DNA of 64,000 nt from Paenibacillus sp. FSL K6-3182 (GTDB lineage Bacteria; Bacillota; Bacilli; Paenibacillales; Paenibacillaceae). Positions 52,272-62,671 of this stretch are shown here, one piece after another. How positions within the stretch are numbered: the stretch's first letter is position 1; every line of letters begins with the position of its first letter. Position numbers and translations under genes: made by a program. The stretch spans positions 510,001 through 574,000 of the forward strand of contig NZ_CP150265.1 of assembly GCF_037976325.1 (NCBI RefSeq). The letters are read 5' to 3'. The notes beneath the pieces were generated by a model, which saw nothing but the letters and a program-made list of their open reading frames with translations, had not been told where the DNA came from and searched no databases.

Positions 52272-52871
52272 ATGCTTTACATAAGCTTTGGTAAAAGATC
52301 TCTTGATTTAACACTATCGTTAATTGGTTTATTACTTCTTTCGCCTTTGATGATCATTATTATTATTTTTATTAAGTTAGATTCTAAAGGGCCTATTGTT
52401 TTTAAACAACGTAGAATAGGTGTGAATAAGAAGGAATTTGAAATTTTAAAATTCCGTACGATGAAAATTGAAACGCCTACAAATACCCCAACTCATTTAC
52501 TGAAAAATACTGATTACTATATCACAAATGTTGGTCGCATATTACGCAAATCAAGTCTTGATGAACTACCACAGATTGTGAATATCTTAAAAGGAGATAT
52601 GAGTATTGTTGGACCGCGACCTGCACTCTGGAATCAAAGTGATTTAATAGAAGAAAGAGATAAAGTTGGAGCTAATGATATACTTCCAGGTTTGACAGGG
52701 TGGGCACAAATAAATGGAAGAGATGAATTACCGATCAATATAAAATCGAAATTAGATGGTAATTACTCAAAAAACATTAGATTTTCATTCGATATCAAGA
52801 TTATTTTTCTGACTCTCTTTAAAGTGTTAAAATCTGATGGTGTTCGTGAAGGAGTTTCAAATGCTAAATAG
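52272..52871 (+). CDS. Initiating undecaprenyl-phosphate sugar transferase
   Basis: A 199-residue bacterial sugar transferase that loads the first sugar-phosphate on undecaprenyl phosphate. One N-terminal membrane helix ([20 protein letters not shown]) is followed by [35 protein letters not shown] and [12 protein letters not shown]. The ATG at 52272 fits the family start and has AGGA 9 bp upstream; an ATG 51 bp earlier lacks a site. From here the locus is strongly AT-rich. Confidence 0.9.
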   Translation: MLYISFGKRSLDLTLSLIGLLLLSPLMIIIIIFIKLDSKGPIVFKQRRIGVNKKEFEILKFRTMKIETPTNTPTHLLKNTDYYITNVGRILRKSSLDELPQIVNILKGDMSIVGPRPALWNQSDLIEERDKVGANDILPGLTGWAQINGRDELPINIKSKLDGNYSKNIRFSFDIKIIFLTLFKVLKSDGVREGVSNAK

Positions 52872-52926
52872 TATTTGAAAGAAGATTTTACAGTTGTTCA
52901 TAATTATAGTATAGGGCGAGGAAACC

Positions 52927-53844
52927 ATGAACAAGAAAGTCAGTGTAATAATACCTACATATAGACGTCAAGCCTCACTTAGCAAAGCAATAACTTCGTT
53001 GCTCAACCAATCTTATGGCAATTTAGAAATAATAGTAATTGATGATAACGGCTTTAACGATTATAATCTATCGGTTTATGATTTAATAACTAACTTGCAA
53101 AAAAACAATGATAATATTGTTTATATTAAGAATGAGATTAATAAAGGTTCTGCAGAAAGTAGAAATATCGGTATCAGGGCTGCTACAGGTGACTTTATCA
53201 CGTTCTTGGATGATGATGATATTTATAAACCTGATAAAGTGAAATTACAATTGGAGTATATGTTATTACATAATTTAGATGTTTGCTTTACAGATCTAAT
53301 ATTAAAAAATGAGAATGATCAAATTGTTGATATTAGGACCAGAGAAAATATTAGCTCTTTTGATAAGGTATCTTTGATTAAGTATCACTTAATGTTCCAT
53401 ATTACTGGAACAGATACATTAATGTATAGACAAGAAATTTTGAAGGGAATAGGTGGTTTCGACCCTATAGATGTAGGGGATGAATTTTATCTAATGATGA
53501 AAACCATACAGAGTGGCGCGAAAATAGGCTATTTACCAGGCAGCGAAGTAATTGCATATGTTCACAATAATCAAGGTGGTTTGTCGACCGGAGAAACTAA
53601 GATAATCGGAGAGAACGCATTATTCAGTTTTAAAAAAAAATATTTTGATACATTATCAGCGAAAGAAATTAGATATATTAAATATAGGCATTATGCAGTA
53701 TTGGCGTTTGCTAACTATAAAAGAAAAAAATATTTATTAATATTTGTGTATAGTGCTATCTCTTTTATAATCTCTCCTCTGTCTTTGATGAGGAACGTAA
53801 AAGATGTTTGCAAATTATTTTTACGTAGAAATGAAAAAAGGTGA
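52927..53844 (+). CDS. Glycosyltransferase family 2
   Basis: A 305-residue GT-A transferase. VSVIIPTYRRQASLSKAI opens the nucleotide-binding fold, GSAESRNIGIRAATGDFITFLDDDD carries the DxD metal site, and GGFDPIDVGDEFYLMMK the acceptor-side acid. It should add one sugar of the repeat unit from a nucleotide-sugar. ATG with GGGCGAGGAAACC upstream. Its end overlaps the ribosome site of the next gene. Confidence 0.9.
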   Translation: MNKKVSVIIPTYRRQASLSKAITSLLNQSYGNLEIIVIDDNGFNDYNLSVYDLITNLQKNNDNIVYIKNEINKGSAESRNIGIRAATGDFITFLDDDDIYKPDKVKLQLEYMLLHNLDVCFTDLILKNENDQIVDIRTRENISSFDKVSLIKYHLMFHITGTDTLMYRQEILKGIGGFDPIDVGDEFYLMMKTIQSGAKIGYLPGSEVIAYVHNNQGGLSTGETKIIGENALFSFKKKYFDTLSAKEIRYIKYRHYAVLAFANYKRKKYLLIFVYSAISFIISPLSLMRNVKDVCKLFLRRNEKR

Positions 53845-53849
53845 TAAGT

Positions 53850-54635
53850 TTGACTATAGAAGTATTGGTATCAACAATGAATCAAAAGAATTTAGATTTT
53901 GTGACTAGTATGAATATAAAAACAAATGCAACAATAATAAATCAATGTGACAATTATAATTATATTGAGTCAGAACAAAAAGAAAGTATATTGAAAATGT
54001 TCTCATTTAATGAGAGAGGTGTAGGTAGAAGTAGAAATAACGCTCTAATGAGAGCGAATGCTGATATCTGTTTACTTTCTGATGATGACGTTATATATAA
54101 TGACGATTATATTAATTTAATTGAAAATGCATTTGTGGAATATCCTCAAGCAGATGTTATCGTGTTTAATGTTCCTAGTACGAATCTTAATAGACCGACA
54201 GCTAATATTTTGAAGAATAAAAGAATTAATTATTTTAGTTTTATGAGGTATGGTGCTGTAAACATAGCTTTTAGAAGAGAAAAGATACAAAAGGCAAATA
54301 TATATTTCTCACTATTATTTGGTGGTGGGGCTCGCTATAGCGCTGGAGAAGATAGTATGTTTTTATATGATTGTCTTAAAAAAGGTCTTTGTATTTATTC
54401 AAACACATCAATTATAGCTTATGTAAATCAAGATGATTCAACATGGTTTAACGGATATAATGAGAAGTACTTTTTTGATAAAGGAGTATTCTTTTCAGCA
54501 CTATCGAGAAAAGCATCTTCTCTATTAGTAATTCAATTTGCGATTAGAAAATATAAAGCATATAGAAAAGATATATCATTTTTTAATGCTTGTAAATTTA
54601 TGCTCCAAGGAATAAAGCACTTTAATGAAAAATAA
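53850..54635 (+). CDS. Glycosyltransferase family 2-like protein
   Basis: A 261-residue relative of GT2 enzymes that lacks the usual VSVIIP opening but has GVGRSRNNALMRANADICLLSDDDV with the DxD site and a later GGARYSAGEDSMFLYDCLKKG acceptor motif. The TTG at 53850 has AAAGGTG 6 bp upstream. It is part of the repeat-unit assembly genes; sugar and linkage are unknown. Confidence 0.8.
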   Translation: MTIEVLVSTMNQKNLDFVTSMNIKTNATIINQCDNYNYIESEQKESILKMFSFNERGVGRSRNNALMRANADICLLSDDDVIYNDDYINLIENAFVEYPQADVIVFNVPSTNLNRPTANILKNKRINYFSFMRYGAVNIAFRREKIQKANIYFSLLFGGGARYSAGEDSMFLYDCLKKGLCIYSNTSIIAYVNQDDSTWFNGYNEKYFFDKGVFFSALSRKASSLLVIQFAIRKYKAYRKDISFFNACKFMLQGIKHFNEK

Positions 54636-54650
54636 TAAGGAGAATAAGTC

Positions 54651-55820
54651 ATGAAATTATTAAGAAAAGCTTCGAAAATTCATATAACTGACCTACTTTC
54701 CTTGTTTATATTATTGTTAGCATATCCAATTGGTAAAATAATAAAATTAGTTTATAATGATGTTTGGTTAATATCAGAGAGACCTAATGATGCGAGAGAC
54801 AATGGATATCATTTATTTAAATACTTACGTGAAAATCACTCGAATAGAAAAGTTTATTATGCCATTAATACAATGTCTAGTGACTATGAAAAAGTTAAAT
54901 CATATAAGAATATAATTGAGTTTAGTAGCTTTAAACATTACATATATTATTTTGCAGCAAGCAAAAATATTAGCACTCAAATAGGATCAGGCGAGCCGAA
55001 TGATAAACTATGTTTAAACTTAGAAATATTGGGAATTGTGAGGAATAAAAAAATTTTTTTGCAGCATGGTATTATTAAAGATGTAATTAACTTTGCACTG
55101 TACAAAAATTGTAAAGTGCAACTTTTCATCTGTGGTGCAAAGCCAGAATTCGATTTTGTTTCGGAAAATTTCGGATATCCAGAAGGATCAGTGAAATATT
55201 TAGGGCTCTGCAGATTCGATAGCTTACAAAGTTTCAAAAATAATAAAAGGCAAATATTATTAATGCCAACATGGAGGCAATGGCTGAATAATATTGATGA
55301 AAAGTTTATAGAATCAAATTTTTTTGAAAAATATAGTGAACTTATTAATAACAGAGCTCTTATTAAATTTCTTGCTGAGCATGAAATTACATTATTTTTT
55401 TATTTACACGATAACTTACAAAAATATTCTTCTTTATTTCAATCAACTAGCGAATATATAAAAATAGCTCATAAAGCAAACTATGATATTCAGACTCTAA
55501 TAAAAGAATCTGCATTATTAGTTACAGATTATTCAAGTGTGTTCTTTGATTTTGCCTATATGAGGAAACCAACAATATATTATCAATTTGATATTGCAGA
55601 ATATAGAAAAGGTCATTACAAAGAAGGATATTTTGTATATGAGAAAGATTCATTCGGACCTATTTGTTATGATTGTGATCAATTTGTTATAGAATTGACC
55701 AAGTTATATGAAAATAAATTTAATTTAAGTGAAATATACTTACAAAAAATTGATTTATATTTCCCTTTGTATGATAGCGAAAATTGCAAGAGAACATTTG
55801 AGGCGATAGATAAGTTATAG
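54651..55820 (+). CDS. CDP-glycerol glycerophosphotransferase-like (TagB/TagF family)
   Basis: A 389-residue member of the teichoic-acid glycerophosphotransferase family. RPNDARDNGYHLFKYL, FLQHGIIKD with its catalytic His and VTDYSSVFFDFAYMRKPTIYY are the family blocks. Such enzymes transfer glycerol- or ribitol-phosphate (or other polyol phosphates) to a glycan. No CDP-glycerol-making gene is present in the window, so the donor must come from elsewhere. ATG with AAGGAGAATAAGTC upstream. Confidence 0.85.
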   Translation: MKLLRKASKIHITDLLSLFILLLAYPIGKIIKLVYNDVWLISERPNDARDNGYHLFKYLRENHSNRKVYYAINTMSSDYEKVKSYKNIIEFSSFKHYIYYFAASKNISTQIGSGEPNDKLCLNLEILGIVRNKKIFLQHGIIKDVINFALYKNCKVQLFICGAKPEFDFVSENFGYPEGSVKYLGLCRFDSLQSFKNNKRQILLMPTWRQWLNNIDEKFIESNFFEKYSELINNRALIKFLAEHEITLFFYLHDNLQKYSSLFQSTSEYIKIAHKANYDIQTLIKESALLVTDYSSVFFDFAYMRKPTIYYQFDIAEYRKGHYKEGYFVYEKDSFGPICYDCDQFVIELTKLYENKFNLSEIYLQKIDLYFPLYDSENCKRTFEAIDKL

Positions 55821-55843
55821 ATTTTAATGAATGGAGATTATTA

Positions 55844-57121
55844 ATGAGTTTTAAAACAAAAGTATTTACGCTGTTGATTTGCTTGATGCCGATATTACAT
55901 GCGTATGCCACTCCTATTCCAAATGTTACTTTAGGGGAGATTGGTCTATTATTTTTATTACCGATTGGTATTATTGACTATTTTCGTTTAAATGATAAGT
56001 TAAGAATAACACCCTATTTTTTATTTATATTTGTAATGACTATAACATCGTTAGTTACAATGATACTACAATCTTCATATGATTATATGGCAGTTGCAAA
56101 ATTATTTGGAAGATTATATTTTTATTTTTGTATAATATGTATACTAGGGAAGGTTTATTTTAATTTTCCATATGCAATTAAAATATATAAGATTTTGTGC
56201 ATATTTGTATCATTATATTTAGTAACTCAAACAATTTGTTATTATGCATTTCAATTAATACTTCCGGCAACTGTAGAGGGAATCCCTCTTTATAATAATG
56301 AAACATATTATGCAATTGATTTTCAGGCAGTATATGCAAGGCTCTTCAGGCCCCAATCTATATTTTTAGAACCAGGTGTATTTGCTCAATATCTCTTACC
56401 ATGTTTATTATTATGTCTATTTAAAGTTAACAAATTCGAAAATAATGTTAATATTAAACTGGCCTTATTTATAAGTGGGTCATTAATACTGTCATTGTCA
56501 GCGCAAGCAATAATTTTGACTGCAATTATATGGGTTATATGGTTTGGGATATCGCTTAAAAAAATGAATGCAACTAAGAAAATAATACTTTTCTATATGG
56601 GTACTTTAGGAGTGTGTTTGTTTTTTGTCGCAGTAACATTGATTGAACCTTTAAGAGAGGCTATTATTGGAAGATTTATTGAGGGCACTTCATACGATTC
56701 TACTAATGTTAGGATTGTTAGGGGATTTCAAGTGTATGAACAACTAGGGTTGATTTTTCAATTTGTTGGTGTTGGTTTTGGGAATATAACAACCTTTGTT
56801 ATAACTCATGGTATTACTACTGAAAATGATCTTTATGGTTCAAACATAAACGGCGTGATCCAACACAATTATGAATATATGAATGCTATAGCTTATGTTC
56901 TTGTTACTGGTGGTTTTATCAGTTTTTTATTTTTCTTTAATTTATTTTATAGTTTGTTTAAGGTTTCAAGAGGTTTTTCGAGAATGTGCGTAGTTATTTT
57001 GTTGTTACTTTCTTTAGTGGGTGGGACTCTGATATCGACTACTTGGATAGTGTTTATGTTATTTATTTATAAGGGTATTGAAAATTATGAAGTTAAAGAC
57101 CTGCATAAAGTGAGAAAGTGA
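55844..57121 (+). CDS. O-antigen-polymerase-like Wzy
   Basis: A 425-residue membrane protein with about ten to twelve transmembrane helices and a larger extracellular loop between about 300 and 345. That layout, and LEPGVFAQYLLPCLLLCLF with GVGFGN, fits Wzy polymerases, which join lipid-linked repeat units. Sequence identity is always low in this family. It lies next to the flippase gene. Confidence 0.75.
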   Translation: MSFKTKVFTLLICLMPILHAYATPIPNVTLGEIGLLFLLPIGIIDYFRLNDKLRITPYFLFIFVMTITSLVTMILQSSYDYMAVAKLFGRLYFYFCIICILGKVYFNFPYAIKIYKILCIFVSLYLVTQTICYYAFQLILPATVEGIPLYNNETYYAIDFQAVYARLFRPQSIFLEPGVFAQYLLPCLLLCLFKVNKFENNVNIKLALFISGSLILSLSAQAIILTAIIWVIWFGISLKKMNATKKIILFYMGTLGVCLFFVAVTLIEPLREAIIGRFIEGTSYDSTNVRIVRGFQVYEQLGLIFQFVGVGFGNITTFVITHGITTENDLYGSNINGVIQHNYEYMNAIAYVLVTGGFISFLFFFNLFYSLFKVSRGFSRMCVVILLLLSLVGGTLISTTWIVFMLFIYKGIENYEVKDLHKVRK

Positions 57122-57154
57122 ATTAATACTTGCTTGAATATTTGAGGTGGCAAT

Positions 57155-58687
57155 ATGCGAACATCATATTCTATTAAAAACTTATCTATAACTTTGATTG
57201 GTCAGATTGTGGCTATGGGGATTGCTTTTCCTGCCAGATTCGTATTTGTAAAATTTCTTGGAACTGAATACCTTGGAATTAATGGTCTTTTCACTAATAT
57301 TGTTTCAGTGTTATCTTTTGTGGAATTAGGTATTGGAAGTGCAATTATTTTCAGTTTATATAAACCTATTGCAGAAAATAATAGTTACCAAATAAAAGCA
57401 TTAATGAATTTTTACAAAATGGCATACCAAGTAATTGGTATTGTTGTTTTAGTACTCGGATTGTTATTATTGCCATTTCTAGATTTAATAGTCCAGGATT
57501 CAGCATTACAGTATAACCTATACATTATCTACTTACTATTTCTTCTTAATTCGGTTATCTCTTATTTTTATGCATATAAGCGTTCTATTATTATCGCAAA
57601 TCAAAAAAACTACATCGTTAATAGCATACGTTATATATCCTTAATTTCTCTTAATGTTATTCAAATGGTAATACTTATAACAACTAAAAATTTCATTCTA
57701 TTTTTAATTGTACAAATTTGTCTTACGATTATTGAGAATCTAATTGTATCTAGAGTAGCTAATAAGTTGTATCCTTTTCTTAAACATTCTTGTAACACGA
57801 AATTAGATGTTAATGATAAAAAAGGAATTTATAAAAATGTTCGTGCATTAATGTATCATAAATTTGGAAGCACTGTAAAGCTAAGTACTGATAGCATTGT
57901 TATATCTACATTTATCGGTATTAATTGGGTTGGTTTGTATTCAAATTATTATTTAATTACTAATGCAATAAATTCAATATTAAATCAAGTGTTTAATTCA
58001 ATCACTGCAAGCGTCGGCAATCTAATAGTTAGTGAAAATGAAAATAATAAGTATAGAGTTTTTGAAAATATTTACTTTGCAAATTTCTGGATAGGTGGTA
58101 TTTCAGCAATTTGTATATTTCAGCTTTTGAATCCCTTCGTTACACTATGGTTAGGAAAAAATTATCTATTGTCCGAGAATATAGTATTGTTAATTTCAAT
58201 CACTTTTTTTGTTACTGTAATGAGGAATTCTGTACTAACTTTTAAAAATGCAGGTGGTCTATTTACACAAGATAAATTCAAACCAATTATTGAAGCAATC
58301 TTGAATCTGGTGTTGTCAATATATTTAGCAGGGAAGTTTGGGATCTCCGGTGTATTGATGGGTTCTCTTTTAAGCACCGTATTTACAAGTTTTTGGATTG
58401 AACCATATATTGTATATAAATATATATTCAAAAAGACTGTAACAGCATATTTCATCAAATATATTAAATATGTTGGAATATTAATTATTTCAACTATGGT
58501 TTCAGTCAGGTTTTCAAATTTAAATATACAATCGGAGCTCTATCTATTTTTGTATAAATTATTTATATCTTTAATTATTCCGAATTTAATCTTTTATTTT
58601 TTATTTAAAAGAACAATAGAATATATATATTTTTCAAAATTAATATCGTCCTTTATTAATAAATTTAAAAAGGTGATTAAGAAATGA
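57155..58687 (+). CDS. Polysaccharide flippase (Wzx, MOP family)
   Basis: A 510-residue membrane protein with 12-14 helices. The N-terminal region (ITLIGQIVAMGIAFPARFVF, LGTEYLGINGLFTNI) is typical of Wzx/RfbX-type flippases that turn lipid-linked repeat units across the membrane. ATG with GAGGTGGCAAT upstream. Its stop overlaps the next start (ATGA). Confidence 0.88.
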   Translation: MRTSYSIKNLSITLIGQIVAMGIAFPARFVFVKFLGTEYLGINGLFTNIVSVLSFVELGIGSAIIFSLYKPIAENNSYQIKALMNFYKMAYQVIGIVVLVLGLLLLPFLDLIVQDSALQYNLYIIYLLFLLNSVISYFYAYKRSIIIANQKNYIVNSIRYISLISLNVIQMVILITTKNFILFLIVQICLTIIENLIVSRVANKLYPFLKHSCNTKLDVNDKKGIYKNVRALMYHKFGSTVKLSTDSIVISTFIGINWVGLYSNYYLITNAINSILNQVFNSITASVGNLIVSENENNKYRVFENIYFANFWIGGISAICIFQLLNPFVTLWLGKNYLLSENIVLLISITFFVTVMRNSVLTFKNAGGLFTQDKFKPIIEAILNLVLSIYLAGKFGISGVLMGSLLSTVFTSFWIEPYIVYKYIFKKTVTAYFIKYIKYVGILIISTMVSVRFSNLNIQSELYLFLYKLFISLIIPNLIFYFLFKRTIEYIYFSKLISSFINKFKKVIKK

Positions 58688-59772
58688 AAAAATTAGTTTT
58701 TTTAGTTAAAAATATTTACAACCAAGCTGGAGATACAAGAGCAGTACTGCTAGTAGCTAATCAGTTAATGAAAACAGGGTTATACAAGATTGATATATTA
58801 TCATTATTCAAAACAAATGAAATTCCTTTATTTTCTATTGATAATAAAATTACAGTACACAACTTATTCGATAGTCCATTCAACTTGAAAAAAAACTATT
58901 TTAAAGTTCTGCGCGCATTTGATGGGTTTATTAAGAAAAATGAAATTGATATAGTTTTTATTGAAGCGATTGGATTTAATTGTTTTACATTTCCCATTCT
59001 TAAAAAATATAAAGAAATAAAAACAATAGCTGTAGAACATGCAAGTTACTTTGACGGTGGGAAAATATTAGGTATGGCATGGTTCGGCAGAATTATAGCA
59101 TGCAAATTTACTGACTGTGTCGTGGTTTTAACTAAAAAAGACAAGCTAGATTATTGTAATAATATGGGCAAGATTAAAAGGATTGAACAGATATACAATC
59201 CTTTAGATCCAGAATTAAAAAAAATGGAATACAGTGAAACTTCAAAAAAAATAATATCTTGTGGTCGCCTTGTGGAAGTGAAAGGTTATGATCTTTTACT
59301 TGAAGTAGCAAGTAAGGTCTTTAAAAAACATCCAACATGGCAATGGCACATTTATGGTGATGGTCCAGAAAGAAAAAGGCTTGAAAATAGAATAGCAGAA
59401 CTAAATTTAGAAGAAAATGTAACTTTAAAAGGGGAAGTAAATAATATTTATGATCTTTATAATGATTATTCGATTTATGGCTTAACTTCGCGGTCAGAGT
59501 CTTTTGGTTTGGTGCTTTTAGAAGCACTAAAGGTAGGTATACCAGTTGTTAGTTTTAATTGTAATAATGGGCCAAGTGAAATTATTAAAGATAAAGAGAA
59601 TGGATACTTAATACCTTTTAATGACCTAGATGCTATGTCTCAAAAAATTTGTTACTTAATAGAAAACGCTTCCTTAAGAAAAGAATTTTCGAATAATACT
59701 GAAAAGTATCTTAATGAATTTAATATAAGAAATGTTACTGATCAATGGGAGAATATAATAAATACAATATGA
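58684..59772 (+). CDS. Glycosyltransferase family 4
   Basis: A 362-residue GT-B transferase. The nucleotide-sugar-binding half shows ISCGRLVEVKGYDLLLEV, WHIYGDGPERKRLE, and the E-x7-E motif in SRSESFGLVLLEALKVGIPVV. It adds a sugar to the lipid-linked unit on the cytoplasmic side. It is coupled to wzx by the four-base overlap. Confidence 0.9.
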   Translation: MKKLVFLVKNIYNQAGDTRAVLLVANQLMKTGLYKIDILSLFKTNEIPLFSIDNKITVHNLFDSPFNLKKNYFKVLRAFDGFIKKNEIDIVFIEAIGFNCFTFPILKKYKEIKTIAVEHASYFDGGKILGMAWFGRIIACKFTDCVVVLTKKDKLDYCNNMGKIKRIEQIYNPLDPELKKMEYSETSKKIISCGRLVEVKGYDLLLEVASKVFKKHPTWQWHIYGDGPERKRLENRIAELNLEENVTLKGEVNNIYDLYNDYSIYGLTSRSESFGLVLLEALKVGIPVVSFNCNNGPSEIIKDKENGYLIPFNDLDAMSQKICYLIENASLRKEFSNNTEKYLNEFNIRNVTDQWENIINTI

Positions 59773-59865
59773 AAATCAATGTTTTTAATATCAAGAAGCT
59801 CATATTAAAGGAATCAAAATATAATTTTTCGAAACATTATGTATTTTATGAAAGGGGATCAAAAA

Positions 59866-60768
59866 ATGAAGGTAAGGAAGGCTGTTATTCCTGCTGCAGG
59901 TCTAGGTACCAGATTCTTACCTGCTACTAAGGCCCAACCAAAAGAGATGCTCCCTATTGTAGATAAACCTACGCTGCAGTACATAATTGAAGAGGCAGTA
60001 GAGTCGGGCATAGAAGAAGTTTTAATTATTACAGGTAGAAATAAAAAGTCGATTGAAGACCATTTTGATAAATCAATTGAATTAGAGTTAGAGTTGGAAG
60101 CAAAAGGTAAAAAAATGTTGTTGGAAGAAATAAGGGAAATCTCGGATATGATAAACATTCATTATATTCGTCAAAAAGAACCAAAAGGGCTAGGACATGC
60201 AATATATTGTGCAAAGAGTTTTATTGGTAATGAACCCTTTGCAGTACTGCTAGGGGACGATATTGTATACTCTAAACAGCCTTGTTTAAGGCAATTAATT
60301 GACATTTATGATGTTTATAGAACTTCGGTATTAGGTGTGCAAGAAGTAGCTATTTCTGATGTTAGTAAATACGGTATCGTAAAAGGACTGCACATAGAAA
60401 ATGGTGTATACAAGGTACAGGGTTTAATAGAGAAACCGAGAATTGAAGACTCACCTTCGAATGTTGCAATATTAGGTAGATATATAATCAATCCTTCTAT
60501 ATTTGAAATCCTTGAGGATACTGAGCCCGGAATAGGTGGGGAGGTACAACTTACAGATGCATTAAGGGTACTTTCGCAAAAAGAAGCTATGTATGCTTAT
60601 AAGTTTGAAGGAAAAAGATACGATGTTGGTGATAAGCAAGGTTTTTTGGAAGCGACTGTTGAGTATGCGCTTAGGAGAGAGGATTTAAGAGAAGCTTTCT
60701 TAAATTATATATTAGAGATAGCCTCTAATGAGCGGGAAGCTCAATTGGAAAATAGTTTACTTGAATGA
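59866..60768 (+). CDS. galU: UTP-glucose-1-phosphate uridylyltransferase
   Basis: A 300-residue nucleotidyltransferase that makes UDP-glucose. The nucleotide loop AAGLGTRFLPATKAQPKEMLP, the DxxR-like GLGHAIYCAK and GEVQLTDALR are typical of GalU/GtaB. The ATG at 59866 follows AAAGGGG; an ATG 27 bp upstream is in frame but has no site. It supplies donor for the glycosyltransferases in the locus. Confidence 0.93.
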   Translation: MKVRKAVIPAAGLGTRFLPATKAQPKEMLPIVDKPTLQYIIEEAVESGIEEVLIITGRNKKSIEDHFDKSIELELELEAKGKKMLLEEIREISDMINIHYIRQKEPKGLGHAIYCAKSFIGNEPFAVLLGDDIVYSKQPCLRQLIDIYDVYRTSVLGVQEVAISDVSKYGIVKGLHIENGVYKVQGLIEKPRIEDSPSNVAILGRYIINPSIFEILEDTEPGIGGEVQLTDALRVLSQKEAMYAYKFEGKRYDVGDKQGFLEATVEYALRREDLREAFLNYILEIASNEREAQLENSLLE

Positions 60769-60918
60769 CCCATAGTGTGGATTAATGATTAACGTTCGAT
60801 ATAATGATAATACAAAAGAATCAATAAAGCTCCTTTTAACTTTAGTTATTTAATCAATTAACTAATAACACAATATTAATAAATATGAAAGGAAGAGAGA
60901 GTGGATTAACATATAGAG

Positions 60919-61995
60919 GTGATGGAAATAAAAAAACGATACTTAGAATTAGATTTTATTAAAGGGATCTCTATTATTGCTGTTATATTAATTCATACTA
61001 CAGCCATACTCATTAGTCAAGAAACTGATGAATTTTCCCAAATAACTGGAATAATTATTAATCAAATCAGTAGGTTTTGTGTACCAGCATTTCTTTTTGT
61101 TGCGGGAATACTAGCATATAATAGTCTGTTGAAAATTTCCTTTATTTCATTTATGAAAAAAAGAATAGTTGAAATTATTATTCCTTTTATATTCTGGAGT
61201 ACAATTGGTTTGTTAGTATGGGGAGATATTTCTATTCGTAATGTCATTATAACTTTTATTTTTGGTTTTGGGCCATTTCATCAGTTATACTATATACCTG
61301 CTTTATTTCAAATGTATTTAATTTCTCCGTTTAGGAGCAAAATACTAAAAAGTAATTTTAGTATAATAGTATTATTTATACTTACGATTTTATTATTTTC
61401 TTTTTATCAGATAAGTTCATTAAATCTATTTGGACTAAAAGAAAGTAGTACAATTAACTTGGTATTTTTAACAGCTTTCTTTAGTTGGATATTTTATTTT
61501 TCACTTGGATTAGCTGTGGGGAAAAATTATCAAAAAGTAAGAGATGTTATAAGCGGTTTCTCTTTTAGGAAAATTATTATTTTTCTAATAATTTCAATTT
61601 CCCTTGTTTTATTAGATAGTTATTATAATTGGTCTTTTACAGGTGAAATAAAAAGTTCATTATTGAGTTATTTTCGTCCGGTTGTCTTAATTTATTCAAT
61701 TTCGGTTATTTTATTTTTGTTGAAATTAGGTATACTGAAAAATCAAAAAATTATCATATCTATTAACGATAAGTCATTTGGTATTTATTTAACTCATATA
61801 TTTGTTTTAAATATATTTCAATTGGTCACTAATGGTATTTTCTTTAGAAACTTATTAGGAACAATTTTCTCTTCTTTAATAATTTTAGTTTTATCATTTT
61901 ATTTATGCTTATTACTCGAAAAACTACCGTTTAGGAGTATAACATTAGGTCGTTCCATGATTAAAAAAAAGGTTCTTAAAGAGGGGGGGATATAA
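60919..61995 (+). CDS. Acyltransferase-3 family membrane protein
   Basis: A 358-residue protein with about ten transmembrane helices. The N-terminal ELDFIKGISIIAVILIHT holds the conserved His of the family, which puts acetyl or other acyl groups on surface polysaccharides. A GTG at 60919 or the ATG at 60922 may be the start; AGAGG lies almost against both. It is probably the last gene of the AT-rich part of the locus. Confidence 0.85.
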   Translation: MMEIKKRYLELDFIKGISIIAVILIHTTAILISQETDEFSQITGIIINQISRFCVPAFLFVAGILAYNSLLKISFISFMKKRIVEIIIPFIFWSTIGLLVWGDISIRNVIITFIFGFGPFHQLYYIPALFQMYLISPFRSKILKSNFSIIVLFILTILLFSFYQISSLNLFGLKESSTINLVFLTAFFSWIFYFSLGLAVGKNYQKVRDVISGFSFRKIIIFLIISISLVLLDSYYNWSFTGEIKSSLLSYFRPVVLIYSISVILFLLKLGILKNQKIIISINDKSFGIYLTHIFVLNIFQLVTNGIFFRNLLGTIFSSLIILVLSFYLCLLLEKLPFRSITLGRSMIKKKVLKEGGI

Positions 61996-62541
61996 TAAAA
62001 AGATATTATTCTACTTTAAGTCCTTGAGATGATAGTTGTGGGAAAAAAGTAAGAATGAAATCGCACTTGGAAAACAACAGATCTTATTTAAGGTAGTCGT
62101 GAGCATACGCTCCAACTATAGGATGTACAGATGCTTAGTAAATTATATTTATATATATTCTTTAACTCCTTACTTCTGATCTATTGCTCTCTAAGTTATA
62201 GTGAGGATAATAATACTTCTTTTTTTTTTTGTTTAACGGAATAAATGTAAACAATGAATGAAATGGATAGGCGTAGAAATAATGAGAGTATACTCTTTTT
62301 GTCAGTATTATTACAGGATTTAGATGATTGATTTACTCTATGAAATCAAAGGAAGATAAGATGAGTTCATAGAGGCTGGATTTAACTACCTAGAATTCCT
62401 TGGCACATCATTACAGGAGTTTCTTACCTATATCGGAAAAATATATTAAATAATGTTATTTGTTTGAATACTAAGTGAATAACTCTACACTTCCAAAAAA
62501 CTTTGTTACCATACCATTAAACAAAACAACCGCATAACCCA
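61996..62541. other. AT-rich stretch of 546 bp without a recognisable gene
   Basis: No ORF with a ribosome site is visible, and no terminator is clear after the acyltransferase. It includes a T11-G run at about 62220. Part of it may be remnant coding sequence but I cannot identify it. A promoter for the riboswitch transcript must lie near its right end. Confidence 0.5.
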
Positions 62542-62632
62542 CACGATAAAGGCAAAACCATTGAAAAGTGGTGACGCAAAGCTAAAGGGGCTTATCTTTT
62601 AAAAGACTGCCAGCCAGCTACCGAATATCGTG
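62542..62632 (+). ncRNA. Cyclic di-GMP-I (GEMM) riboswitch
   Basis: P1 pairs CACGATA (62542-62548) with TATCGTG (62626-62632). Inside are the conserved AAAGGCAAA, a P2 hairpin CCATT-GAAA-AGTGG with a GNRA tetraloop, the invariant GACGCAAAGC joining strand, and a P3 side ending GCCAGCTACCGAA. This is the class I c-di-GMP aptamer. It sits 40 nt before a small gene with a strong ribosome site. Confidence 0.92.
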
Positions 62633-62671
62633 CCTCCCGTCGTGGTTTATGTGAAAATGGAGGTTATTATT

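Noticed and set aside
61996-62541. Insertion-sequence remnant in the gene-free stretch after the acyltransferase
   Set aside because: No terminal inverted repeats, target duplication or transposase motif could be seen.
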